Shown piece after piece: positions 1 through 5,378 of a stretch of DNA of 5,378 nt. Where the stretch lies: the NCBI GenBank assembly GCA_910584785.1, contig CAJUDX010000119.1, forward strand, positions 1-5,378. Reading direction: 5' to 3'. Both the position numbers and the translations under genes were made by a program. Each line of letters opens with the position of its first letter. The first letter of the stretch is position 1. The notes below the pieces were generated by a model. That model was not told the DNA's origin, searched no databases, and saw nothing but the letters and a program-made list of their open reading frames with translations. The stretch comes from an uncultured Lachnospiraceae bacterium. Lineage in GTDB: Bacteria > Bacillota > Clostridia > Lachnospirales > Lachnospiraceae.

Positions 1-52
1 ACGTACGGTTCTTAGGGGGGAAGGCGGTAGTAATACCGCTGACCTACCCGAC
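1..52 (+). ncRNA. Group II intron 3' end (domain V 3' strand and domain VI), partial
   Basis: The first 11 bases (ACGTACGGTTC) match the 3' strand of the catalytic domain V hairpin of bacterial group II introns. Domain VI follows in full. GCGGTA (24-29) pairs with TACCGC (34-39) around a GTAA loop of the GNRA type. After a small internal loop, the G run at 15-20 pairs with 43-45 and 47-49, leaving A46 unpaired. A46 is the seventh base from the predicted 3' splice site after C52, the usual place for the branch-point adenosine, and the intron ends in AC, fitting the AY rule. Domains I-IV and any reverse transcriptase lie outside the window, so the subclass and whether the intron is still active cannot be judged. 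The structure was folded by hand. Confidence 0.88.
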
Positions 53-439
53 CGAAGTATGGGCATGGAATATTATTGCCGATTAAATTATGATATGGAT
101 AACGGCGAAAAAGTACAGCTTCTTTTAGCCGCTGAAAAACAATTAATCCGGCGGGGGGTGGGAATGCTTTTTGGCTTTTCAGCGATGCAGAACGCGGCAT
201 TAGTGGAGGAGGTTTCCCTAGAAATCCTTAAACAGCTCTTAAATTATATGAATAAACAATATAACGAGGGAAAGGAGTATCATCTCAGCAAGGAAGAACT
301 GCTTACCAGCGATGAGTTTCGATCCGATTTTATGACCCGGTATTCCTGCTGCCTGCTGTTTGAAACGCGGCTGGGGTATTTTGTTTTTTGTTCCCGCAAA
401 TGGAAGATAAAAAAGAGAAAAGAAAGGACAAATGCTTAG
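53..439 (+). CDS. Unrecognised protein, 3' exon of a gene probably interrupted by the group II intron
   Basis: The frame is open directly from the intron junction (CGA AGT ATG) to a TAG at 437-439. The first ATG is at 59 and a second at 65, giving 126 or 124 residues if translated from there. Neither has a Shine-Dalgarno sequence at normal distance; the only purine-rich run (15-24) lies inside intron domain VI, about 35 bases away. This suggests the exon continues an upstream reading frame, rejoined by splicing, and is 5'-partial here. Codon use looks like real coding sequence. The protein has a mostly helical, charged middle (residues about 15-90 from ATG 59), an aromatic and cysteine-rich stretch (about 94-112) and a strongly basic tail ending KKRKERTNA. 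I do not recognise a family. It could also be a decayed remnant. It converges on the permease gene, with a shared hairpin between them. Confidence 0.5.
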   Translation, partial: RSMGMEYYCRLNYDMDNGEKVQLLLAAEKQLIRRGVGMLFGFSAMQNAALVEEVSLEILKQLLNYMNKQYNEGKEYHLSKEELLTSDEFRSDFMTRYSCCLLFETRLGYFVFCSRKWKIKKRKERTNA

Positions 440-473
440 AAAACAGTGATGGGACGGTAAAAAGACCGAAAAA

Positions 474-500
474 GGCAGGAGTGTTTTCGGCACCCCTGCC
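474..500 (-). terminator. Rho-independent terminator after the permease gene, possibly bidirectional
   Basis: GGCAGG (474-479) pairs with CCTGCC (495-500). After one A/C mismatch, GTG (481-483) pairs with CAC (491-493), closing a 7-base loop. Read on the - strand, the hairpin is followed at once by TTTTTCGGT and then a second run of five T, the classic arrangement, about 45 bases past the permease stop codon. On the + strand it lies 34 bases after the stop of the convergent reading frame, but the T-rich stretch there (GTTTTATG) is weaker and offset, so termination in that direction is less certain. Confidence 0.8.
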
Positions 501-543
501 TGAAGTGTTTTATGACAATAAAACATGGACAATGAAGTATGGT

Positions 544-1899
544 TTAATAGACATCATTCGGTTCCTGCACCTCGATCTTTACCTTTTCCTTAGGAAGGGT
601 TACATTCAAAAGAATAGCGACCAAAGTTGCAATTACCACCGGCGATTTTCCAAAAATCGTCGTCACCCATGCCGGGAATGAGGCGAGGGAGGCGGAAGCC
701 TGGGAAACGCCCATGCCCAGTGCTGCGGCAAGACCTACGATGGAGGTGTTCCGATAGTTCATTTCCTCGGTAATCACCAGTTTCATTCCCGTCATGGCAA
801 TGGAGGCAAATACGGATACCGTTGCCCCGCCCAGAACCGCATAGGGAATGGTGGTAAGAAGGGCAGAAAACTTCGGGAACAGCCCGGCAACCAGGATGAT
901 GACCGCGGCAAGTCCCAGCGTGCACCGGTTGACCACCTTCGTCGTGGTTACAATACCTACGTTCTGGCTGTAAGTTGCCGTGGGCAGACAGCCAAAACAT
1001 GCTCCGATAATATTCGTAAACCCATAGCCCAAAATTGCGCCCTGCAGTTCTTCGGTTTTCGGCTCCCGTCCAAGACCGCCGCTGGTGGTTGCCGAGAAAT
1101 CGCCGATGGCCTGAACCGCATTGATGGCAAACAGCAGGCCAATGGCAAAGCAGGCTGAAATTTCAAACCGGACAGGGAAGTGGAAGAGTTTGGGAAGCTG
1201 AATAATCCCGGCTTCCGCTACACTATTAAAGTTCACCATGCCCATAAAGAAGGCAGCCACATAGCCGACCGCCATTCCGATTAAGATGGAAGCCAGCTTG
1301 AAAATACCCTTGCCGAAATGATTTAACGCCGTCACGACCGCCAGCGTAAAGATAGCCAGAAGCCAGTTCTTCATCGAACCATAGTCCGGGCTTCCCACGC
1401 CGCCTGCCATGTAGTTGATTGCCGTGGGATAGAGCGAAAGCCCGATGGTAAAGACCACGGTTCCGGCAATGAGTGGCGGGAAGAATTTCCGTATTTTCTT
1501 AATAAAAATCCCCACCAGGGCGGCAACGATACCGCCGATGATCTGCGCCCCGAGAATGGTGTTAATATCATACCCCTCGGCAATGGCCTGCATACTGGGC
1601 ACATAGGCAAAGGATACGCCGATAATAACCGGCAGCCCGGAACCTAAGTGAAATCCGTTTTTCTTTCCCAGAGGGAAGAGCTGGAGCAGGGTGGAGAGGG
1701 CGGAAATCACCAGGGAAGCCTGAATTAAGATAACCTTATCTGCCCCCGAAACGCCCGCTGCACTGGAAATCATAATCGCCGGGGTAACACAGCCCACAAT
1801 CATGGCAACCACGTGCTGAAGGGCCAGAGGCAGAGCCTGCCCAAATGCCGGGATGCCGTCAAGTTCAAAAAGAGAAGCCTTTGTTTTTGTATTTCCCAT
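544..1899 (-). CDS. NCS2-family nucleobase permease (xanthine/uracil permease type), divergent
   Basis: This is an inner-membrane transporter of the nucleobase:cation symporter-2 family, which usually imports xanthine, urate, uracil or related bases with protons. It has 451 residues, normal for the family, with about a dozen hydrophobic segments. Family marks include the TM1 QH pair (28-29), the SGLPV and GVSFAY segment of TM3 (about 87-99), AIGDFSAT in TM8 (264-271), and SQN (311-313) in the TM9-10 region. The start is placed at 1899 because GGAGG sits 5 bases before it; the ATG at 1911 overlaps that ribosome binding site and has none of its own. Oddly, the TM8 glutamate of XanQ-type members (E272) is Gln263 here, and the TM9 aspartate (D304) appears to be Tyr292, so substrate or proton coupling may differ. 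The gene lies downstream of the carbamate kinase gene, which supports a role in purine or ureide uptake. Family confidence is high; the substrate is unknown. Confidence 0.93.
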   Translation of the reverse strand: MGNTKTKASLFELDGIPAFGQALPLALQHVVAMIVGCVTPAIMISSAAGVSGADKVILIQASLVISALSTLLQLFPLGKKNGFHLGSGLPVIIGVSFAYVPSMQAIAEGYDINTILGAQIIGGIVAALVGIFIKKIRKFFPPLIAGTVVFTIGLSLYPTAINYMAGGVGSPDYGSMKNWLLAIFTLAVVTALNHFGKGIFKLASILIGMAVGYVAAFFMGMVNFNSVAEAGIIQLPKLFHFPVRFEISACFAIGLLFAINAVQAIGDFSATTSGGLGREPKTEELQGAILGYGFTNIIGACFGCLPTATYSQNVGIVTTTKVVNRCTLGLAAVIILVAGLFPKFSALLTTIPYAVLGGATVSVFASIAMTGMKLVITEEMNYRNTSIVGLAAALGMGVSQASASLASFPAWVTTIFGKSPVVIATLVAILLNVTLPKEKVKIEVQEPNDVY

Positions 1900-1904
1900 A
1901 ATAA

Positions 1905-1909
1905 CCTCC
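1905..1909 (-). promoter_or_regulatory. Ribosome binding site deciding the permease start
   Basis: GGAGG on the - strand lies 5 bases before the ATG at 1897-1899. The alternative ATG at 1909-1911 overlaps this motif and has no purine-rich site upstream (the preceding sequence is TTAATGTAA). The shorter MGNTK start is therefore preferred. Confidence 0.8.
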
Positions 1910-1918
1910 ATTTACATT

Positions 1919-1981
1919 AAAAGTCTGCTGCCGAATAGGCGGCCTAAGTTCAGGTATTCCAAGTGCGCCCAGCAGACTTTT
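1919..1981 (-). terminator. Long-stem hairpin between carbamate kinase and permease genes (terminator or attenuator)
   Basis: AAAAGTCTGCTG (1919-1930) and CAGCAGACTTTT (1970-1981) form a perfect 12-bp inverted repeat enclosing 39 bases. The enclosed part can form a small GCCG/CGGC hairpin on the - strand. An A run flanks the stem on one side and a T run on the other, as in bidirectional terminators, but only four T follow on the - strand, so termination may be partial. It lies about 40 bases after the kinase stop and about 10 bases before the permease ribosome binding site. A second inverted repeat overlaps one arm (see the leader entry). A TATACT box (1991-1996, - strand) could be a -10 element for the permease, but I found no convincing -35. 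Confidence 0.6.
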
Positions 1982-2012
1982 CCTTATGGTAGTATACATA
2001 CTTGTGGGCGCA
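1964..2012 (-). promoter_or_regulatory. Competing inverted repeat in the permease leader
   Basis: TGCGCCCA (1964-1971) and TGGGCGCA (2005-2012) are perfectly complementary over 8 bases. On the - strand the first arm comes just after the kinase stop codon. The second overlaps by two bases the 5' arm of the 12-bp hairpin at 1919-1981, and that 5' arm lies within the loop of this pairing. The two stems therefore interfere, or would need a pseudoknot, as in attenuator and riboswitch leaders. I do not recognise a known purine riboswitch consensus here. The pairing is seen in the sequence; regulation is inference. Confidence 0.35.
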
Positions 2013-2019
2013 TGAAGGT

Positions 2020-2964
2020 TTACTGGTGGATTCTGGTACCCGTTTTCCCCAAAATTCCGTCCTTTGCTTTTTCCAATAAGGTAATTAATGCGGTTCTTCC
2101 TTCCCCGGAGTTGGCAAATTTCACGGCAGCCTGTACCTTGGGCAGCATGGAACCGGGTGCAAAATGTCCTTCTTCCATGTACTGCTCGGCCTTTTTAACC
2201 GGTAAATCCTCCAGCCAGGTTTCGTCGGGCTTACCAAAGTTAATTGCTACCTTTTCCACTGCCGTTAAGATAATCAGGAAATCGGCATTTAACTCTTCTG
2301 CCAAAAGACAGCTTGCAAAATCCTTGTCGATAACGGCACTTGCGCCCTTTAAGTGATTGCCCTGCTTGGTTACGGGGATACCGCCGCCGCCGCAGGCGAT
2401 CACCAGCTGACCGGATTCCACCAGGGACCGGATTGCGCCGATTTCAATAATTTCCGCCGGCTTTGGAGAGGCAACCACACGACGCCAGCCGCGCCCGGAA
2501 TCCTCCTTCATGACATAATCGTATTTTTTCTCGGCAATCCTTGCCTGTTCCTCCGTCATAAAGTGGCCGATGGGCTTGGACGGGGATAAAAAGGCAGGAT
2601 CGTCGGCGTCTACGCGGATCTGGGTGATCATGGTGGCAACGGGGATATTGAAGATATTGCGGTTGTAAAGTTCTTCGCGCAGGGCGTTCTGCAGATCGTA
2701 GCCGATGTAAGCCTGGCTCATGGCAACGCAGACGGAGAGCGGGGTGTTGGGCTGCTTTTCATCCTCGCGGCTTAATGCTGCCATGGCGTTATTGATCATG
2801 CCGACCTGCGGGCCGTTTCCGTGTGCTACGACAACCTCGCAGCCTTCTTCGATTAAGTCAACGATGGCTCTTGCCGTGATTTTAACGGCAGCCATCTGTT
2901 CCGGTAAAGTATTTCCCAGGGCATTTCCGCCAAGGGCAATCACGATTCGTTTTTTCTTTTCCAT
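2020..2964 (-). CDS. arcC: Carbamate kinase
   Basis: This cytoplasmic enzyme reversibly transfers phosphate between carbamoyl phosphate and ADP; in catabolism it makes ATP plus carbamate, which breaks down to CO2 and ammonia. It has 314 residues, the normal length for the amino acid kinase family member ArcC/YqeA. Visible signatures include the N-terminal ALGGNALG (10-17), AHGNGPQVG (47-55), KPIGHF (130-135), GWRRVVASPKP (159-169), ACGGGGIPV (190-198), the VIDKDFAS nucleotide-site motif (211-218), and GHFAPGSMLPK (266-276). The start has AAGGA (2975-2979) about 10 bases upstream. It lies downstream of ygeW, fitting use of carbamoyl phosphate released by that enzyme rather than by the arginine deiminase route, since no arcA or arcB is seen. 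It is separated from ygeW by a terminator and a palindromic element, so it may have its own promoter. In E. coli the equivalent cluster member is yqeA. Confidence 0.97.
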   Translation of the reverse strand: MEKKKRIVIALGGNALGNTLPEQMAAVKITARAIVDLIEEGCEVVVAHGNGPQVGMINNAMAALSREDEKQPNTPLSVCVAMSQAYIGYDLQNALREELYNRNIFNIPVATMITQIRVDADDPAFLSPSKPIGHFMTEEQARIAEKKYDYVMKEDSGRGWRRVVASPKPAEIIEIGAIRSLVESGQLVIACGGGGIPVTKQGNHLKGASAVIDKDFASCLLAEELNADFLIILTAVEKVAINFGKPDETWLEDLPVKKAEQYMEEGHFAPGSMLPKVQAAVKFANSGEGRTALITLLEKAKDGILGKTGTRIHQ

Positions 2965-3004
2965 GTGTGGGAGGTCCTTTCTGTATTAGTTTGTTGTTTT
3001 TTTG

Positions 3005-3163
3005 CTGTTCCGCTTCGGCGAGGGCATGTTCCATCGTCACCACGCTCTCGCTCCGCATAAAACGTAGCGGACGCTAGGTTCGTGGAATACCTCACCAAGC
3101 GCCGACGTTTGATAGGGGATTCCTCACGGAACATGCTCTTGCCTTCGCTAGTGTACGGGACAG
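3005..3163. repeat. Large palindromic structured element of unknown type between ygeW and arcC
   Basis: The main stem is 16 bp: 3017-3032 pairs with 3128-3143, with only two G-T wobbles. Further out, CTGTTCC (3005-3011) pairs with GGGACAG (3157-3163) with one wobble. Inside the main stem, CCACG (3040-3044) pairs with CGTGG (3081-3085), which in turn encloses TCCGC (3052-3056) and GCGGA (3067-3071). A near direct repeat is also present: 3084-3095 and 3115-3127 share GG.AT.CCTCAC. The block is clearly richer in GC than its AT-rich flanks. It could be a dispersed palindromic or MITE-like repeat, or a structured RNA or leader for arcC. No transposase or clear target duplication is visible. An open frame runs through it on the - strand but has no coding look. 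Confidence 0.55.
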
Positions 3164-3205
3164 TAAGTGTTATGATTTATTTTTGGATGTTAAAAAAGTC
3201 AGAAA

Positions 3206-3235
3206 GGGCCGCCTGGAACGAAAATCAGGCGGCCC
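3206..3235 (-). terminator. Rho-independent terminator after ygeW
   Basis: GGGCCGCCTG (3206-3215) and CAGGCGGCCC (3226-3235) form a perfect 10-bp GC-rich stem around a 10-base loop. On the - strand it is followed by TTTCTGACTTTTTT, an interrupted T tract. It lies about 57 bases past the ygeW stop codon. It should end much of the ygeY-ygeW transcription, implying a separate promoter for arcC or deliberate partial read-through. Confidence 0.85.
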
Positions 3236-3291
3236 ATTAAGGTTCCAATCGTGTGATATCGTATGTAAAGTTATCTTTTTACGCTATTGGT

Positions 3292-4485
3292 TTATTCAAA
3301 TACGCGAGGTGCTTTTCTTTCTTCCAGCTTCTTTAAGATTTCCTGTGGGTTTTCAAATTTAGCAAGGAAGATCATGGCAGCGATGATGTATGGCTTGAAG
3401 CTGGCTTCTTTGTACAGCGGATCGCGGTAGCGGTCGAATACGGAAGCGTCAACTTCGCCGGTTTCACAGCTTACGCCGGTGATATCGGCTGGCAGGCAGT
3501 GCAGGTAGAGCGCCTTGCCGTCCTTGGTGGTTTTCATCAGTTCCTCGGTACATGCCCAGTCTTTGTGCTGTGCGTTCTGTGCAAGCAGTTCTTTTTCCAG
3601 AGCCTTAATCCCTTCTAAGTCGCCTTCGCCGTACAGGTTCGTTCTCTTTTCCATAGCAGCAAACGGCGCCCAGCTCTTAGGATAAACAATATCAGCATCC
3701 TTAAATGCTTCTTCCATAGAATTAACACGCTTAAAGGAACCACCAGTAGCCTCTGCATTCTTCTTTGCAACTTCCTCAACCTCCGGCATAACCTCATAAC
3801 CTTCCGGATGAGCCAAAACAACATCCATACCAAAACGTGTCATCAATCCAATAACACCCTGCGGAACGGATAACGGCTTGCCGTAAGAAGGAGAATAAGC
3901 CCAGGTCATCGCCAGCTTCTTACCCTTTAAGTTTTCCACGCCGCCAAACTCATGAATAATGTGCAGCATATCTGCCATACACTGTGTAGGATGGTCAATA
4001 TCACACTGAAGGTTTACCAAAGTAGGCTTTTGCTCCAAAATACCAGCCTTATTTCCCTCCGTAACCGCATCAACAACATCATGCATATACTTATTGCCCT
4101 TGCCAATATACATATCATCACGGATACCAATAACATCAGCCATAAAGGAAATCATATTTGCTGTTTCACGGACTGTTTCGCCATGGGCAATCTGGGACTT
4201 GCCTTCATCTAAATCCTGAACTTCCAGACCTAAGAGGTTGCAGGCCGAAGCAAAGGAGAAACGTGTACGGGTAGAATTATCACGGAATAAAGAGATTCCA
4301 AGGCCGCTCTCAAACACCTTTGTCGATATATTATTCTCTCTCATAAACCGCAGAGCGTCAGCAACCGTAAACACAGCCTCTAATTCCTCATCCGTCTTTT
4401 CCCAGGTTAAGAAGAAGTCATTATTGTACATTTCCTTAAAGTTTAAAGCGTTTAATTTGTCGATATAATCCTGAAGAGTTTTCAT
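3292..4485 (-). CDS. ygeW: Knotted carbamoyltransferase YgeW
   Basis: This cytoplasmic protein is a member of the aspartate/ornithine carbamoyltransferase superfamily, of the YgeW type, whose natural substrate was long unassigned. It has 397 residues, close to E. coli YgeW (396) and longer than ordinary ornithine carbamoyltransferases (about 310-340). The N-terminal carbamoyl-phosphate domain shows the phosphate loop DNSTRTR (69-75) and DHPTQ (164-168). The C-terminal domain carries HCLP (329-332), as in ornithine-type enzymes. AGGAG (4494-4498) stands 8 bases before the ATG. Its neighbours, ygeY upstream and carbamate kinase downstream, match the anaerobic purine/ureide catabolic cluster. 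There the enzyme is thought to run toward carbamoyl phosphate by phosphorolysis of a ureido compound; that direction and substrate are inference. Codon style changes part way through: the middle favours T-ending codons, while the last 110 codons favour C-ending ones. Confidence 0.95.
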   Translation of the reverse strand: MKTLQDYIDKLNALNFKEMYNNDFFLTWEKTDEELEAVFTVADALRFMRENNISTKVFESGLGISLFRDNSTRTRFSFASACNLLGLEVQDLDEGKSQIAHGETVRETANMISFMADVIGIRDDMYIGKGNKYMHDVVDAVTEGNKAGILEQKPTLVNLQCDIDHPTQCMADMLHIIHEFGGVENLKGKKLAMTWAYSPSYGKPLSVPQGVIGLMTRFGMDVVLAHPEGYEVMPEVEEVAKKNAEATGGSFKRVNSMEEAFKDADIVYPKSWAPFAAMEKRTNLYGEGDLEGIKALEKELLAQNAQHKDWACTEELMKTTKDGKALYLHCLPADITGVSCETGEVDASVFDRYRDPLYKEASFKPYIIAAMIFLAKFENPQEILKKLEERKAPRVFE

Positions 4486-4493
4486 CGTATTTG

Positions 4494-4498
4494 CTCCT
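4494..4498 (-). promoter_or_regulatory. Strong ribosome binding site of ygeW
   Basis: AGGAG on the - strand, preceded by AAA, sits 8 bases upstream of the ygeW ATG (4483-4485). This is optimal spacing and fixes the start. Confidence 0.85.
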
Positions 4499-4546
4499 TT
4501 TCTATGTTTTTATGATTTTTTTGATTTCTTTTTTATTTTTCTCTAT

Positions 4547-4574
4547 ACTATACTAATCTGTATTTATGGGTCAG
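4547..4574 (-). promoter_or_regulatory. Possible sigma-A-type promoter for ygeW
   Basis: In the AT-rich 101-base gap between ygeY and ygeW, TATAGT (4547-4552, - strand; 5 of 6 to TATAAT) is preceded by CTGACC (4569-4574; 4 of 6 to TTGACA) with a 16-base spacer. No terminator is seen between ygeY and ygeW, so co-transcription from upstream is also possible. AT-rich sequence gives such matches by chance, so this is tentative. Confidence 0.35.
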
Positions 4575-4586
4575 GAAAGTTATATT

Positions 4587-5378
4587 TTATTTGCAGTATA
4601 ATGTTGGCAATGCCGCATAAACCGCCGCGCACCGTACCAGATCATCTTTCCAGGTCTTTTCATTCGGTGCATGTGCCTGTGCCTCTGCCCCTGGTCCAAA
4701 TCCGATACATGGAATCCCATTCCTACCCATAATCGAAACCCCATTCGTCGAGAACGTCCACTTATCCGTCAACGGACGCTCTTTCCGCAATGCAATCGTT
4801 TCCTCATTTCCCTGACGCTCATCACCATAAAGCCCGCGGTGTGCCTCCTCTAATGCCTTCGTTACCTTATGATCTTCCGGAATTACCCAAGTCGGGAAGT
4901 AGCACTCGATAGGATATACCAGGTTTGTATAAGAAGGACGGGAATACTCATACATAGAAACCTTCACATCATCCCCATATTTCTTAACACTCGGCAGAGC
5001 GCGAATCTCATCCAGACAGCTTTCCCAGGTTTCTCCAGCCGTCATCCGGCGATCCAGGGAAACCGAGCAGGAGTCCGCTACCGCACAGCGGCTTGGAGAA
5101 GTAAAGAAAATCTCCGAAGTCGTAACCGTACCGCGTCCTAAGAACCGTGCTTCCTTCCACTGCGGATTATATTTCTCATCCAGCATCTTAACTAACCCCT
5201 TAACTTCCGTCCCGTCAGCCGCGTCATTTTCATTTAATGCACGAATATCCTGAAGAATATCTGCCATCTTATAAATCGCATTATCACCGCGCTCCGGTGC
5301 AGAACCATGGCAGGAAATTCCGGTTACATCCACACGGATTTCCATACGTCCTCTCTGTCCGCGGTAGATTCCGCCGTC
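4587..5378 (-). CDS. ygeY: YgeY-type M20 family hydrolase, N-terminus outside window
   Basis: This is a zinc-type M20 peptidase/deacylase family protein of the YgeY (selenium-metabolism-linked) group. It probably cleaves an amide or ureido bond in a purine-derived intermediate; that role is inferred from the cluster. 263 residues are visible, and the frame is open to the window edge with the family sequence IYRGQRGRMEI spanning residues 4-14. The ATG at 5345 is therefore an internal methionine, not the start. Full-length homologues are around 400 residues, so about 140 N-terminal residues, including the first metal ligands, are missing. Visible marks are the dimerisation-domain histidine in CHGSAPERG (23-31) and the C-terminal metal-ligand histidine in AHAPNE (235-240). 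The TDKW segment (204-207) precedes the GIPCIGFGPG loop. It stops 101 bases upstream of ygeW on the same strand. In E. coli it lies close to ygeW and ygeX; ygeX is not in this window. Confidence 0.93.
   Translation of the reverse strand, partial: DGGIYRGQRGRMEIRVDVTGISCHGSAPERGDNAIYKMADILQDIRALNENDAADGTEVKGLVKMLDEKYNPQWKEARFLGRGTVTTSEIFFTSPSRCAVADSCSVSLDRRMTAGETWESCLDEIRALPSVKKYGDDVKVSMYEYSRPSYTNLVYPIECYFPTWVIPEDHKVTKALEEAHRGLYGDERQGNEETIALRKERPLTDKWTFSTNGVSIMGRNGIPCIGFGPGAEAQAHAPNEKTWKDDLVRCAAVYAALPTLYCK

Noticed and set aside
388..681. A + strand open frame through the terminator and the permease 3' end
   Set aside because: It passes through the terminator hairpin and is antisense to the permease; no ribosome binding site or protein character.
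1912..2019. A classical purine riboswitch upstream of the permease
   Set aside because: The conserved purine aptamer core and its three-stem layout are not recognisable, despite the suggestive location.
1853..2356. A 167-residue + strand open frame over the permease/arcC junction
   Set aside because: It is antisense to two well-supported genes and crosses their hairpin; it has no recognisable motifs.
2965..3005. An arcC promoter in the AT-rich stretch just upstream of its ribosome binding site
   Set aside because: TAATAC resembles a -10 but no matching -35 is found and it is too close to the start; not supportable.
1950..3095. The motif GGAATACCT shared by the permease leader (- strand, about 1952-1960) and the palindromic element (+ strand, 3084-3092)
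   Set aside because: Only nine bases match and the surroundings differ, so a common origin cannot be supported.
2940..3134. A 64-residue open frame on the - strand running through the palindromic element into the start of arcC
   Set aside because: Its end overlaps the arcC start in another frame, the composition is unlike protein, and it is explained by the inverted-repeat structure.
1..5378. CRISPR array, tRNA genes or a defence system
   Set aside because: No regularly spaced repeats, tRNA cloverleaf or defence gene motifs were seen; nearly all the sequence is accounted for by the listed genes.

Overview
The window looks like chromosomal DNA from an anaerobic Bacillota (Clostridia, probably a gut Lachnospiraceae relative). 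This is inferred from strong AGGAG/GGAGG ribosome binding sites, intermediate GC with AT-rich intergenic regions, and the gene content. No rRNA or other taxonomic marker is present, so the assignment is tentative.

Layout. Positions 1-52 are the last part of a group II intron on the + strand: the 3' strand of domain V and a complete domain VI with a bulged branch-point adenosine. Its 3' exon carries an unrecognised + strand reading frame ending at 439. A hairpin at 474-500 separates this from four genes that all lie on the - strand. In transcription order (right to left) these are: a YgeY-type M20 hydrolase (N-terminus cut by the window edge), the knotted carbamoyltransferase YgeW, a carbamate kinase, and an NCS2 (xanthine/uracil-type) nucleobase permease. 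ygeW is followed by a perfect 10-bp stem terminator (3206-3235). The spacer between ygeW and the kinase gene also holds a long palindromic element of about 160 bp (3005-3163). The spacer between the kinase and permease genes holds a 12-bp perfect hairpin plus a competing 8-bp inverted repeat, which could be a regulated leader.

How the genes fit together. ygeY, ygeW, a carbamate kinase gene and a purine permease gene belong to the anaerobic purine/ureide catabolism cluster known from E. coli (the ygeWXY-ygfK-ssnA-xdhD-yqeA region) and from gut Clostridia. The likely logic is that the permease brings in a purine or related compound, YgeY and YgeW act on a ureido-type breakdown intermediate with YgeW releasing carbamoyl phosphate, and the kinase uses carbamoyl phosphate to make ATP, CO2 and ammonia. 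The family assignments are firm. The exact substrates of YgeY, YgeW and this permease are inference.

Most notable points: the permease lacks both acidic residues usually found in TM8 and TM9 of the XanQ-like family; there are two unexplained structured intergenic elements; the intron junction lies in frame with an orphan reading frame; and codon style shifts part way through ygeW.
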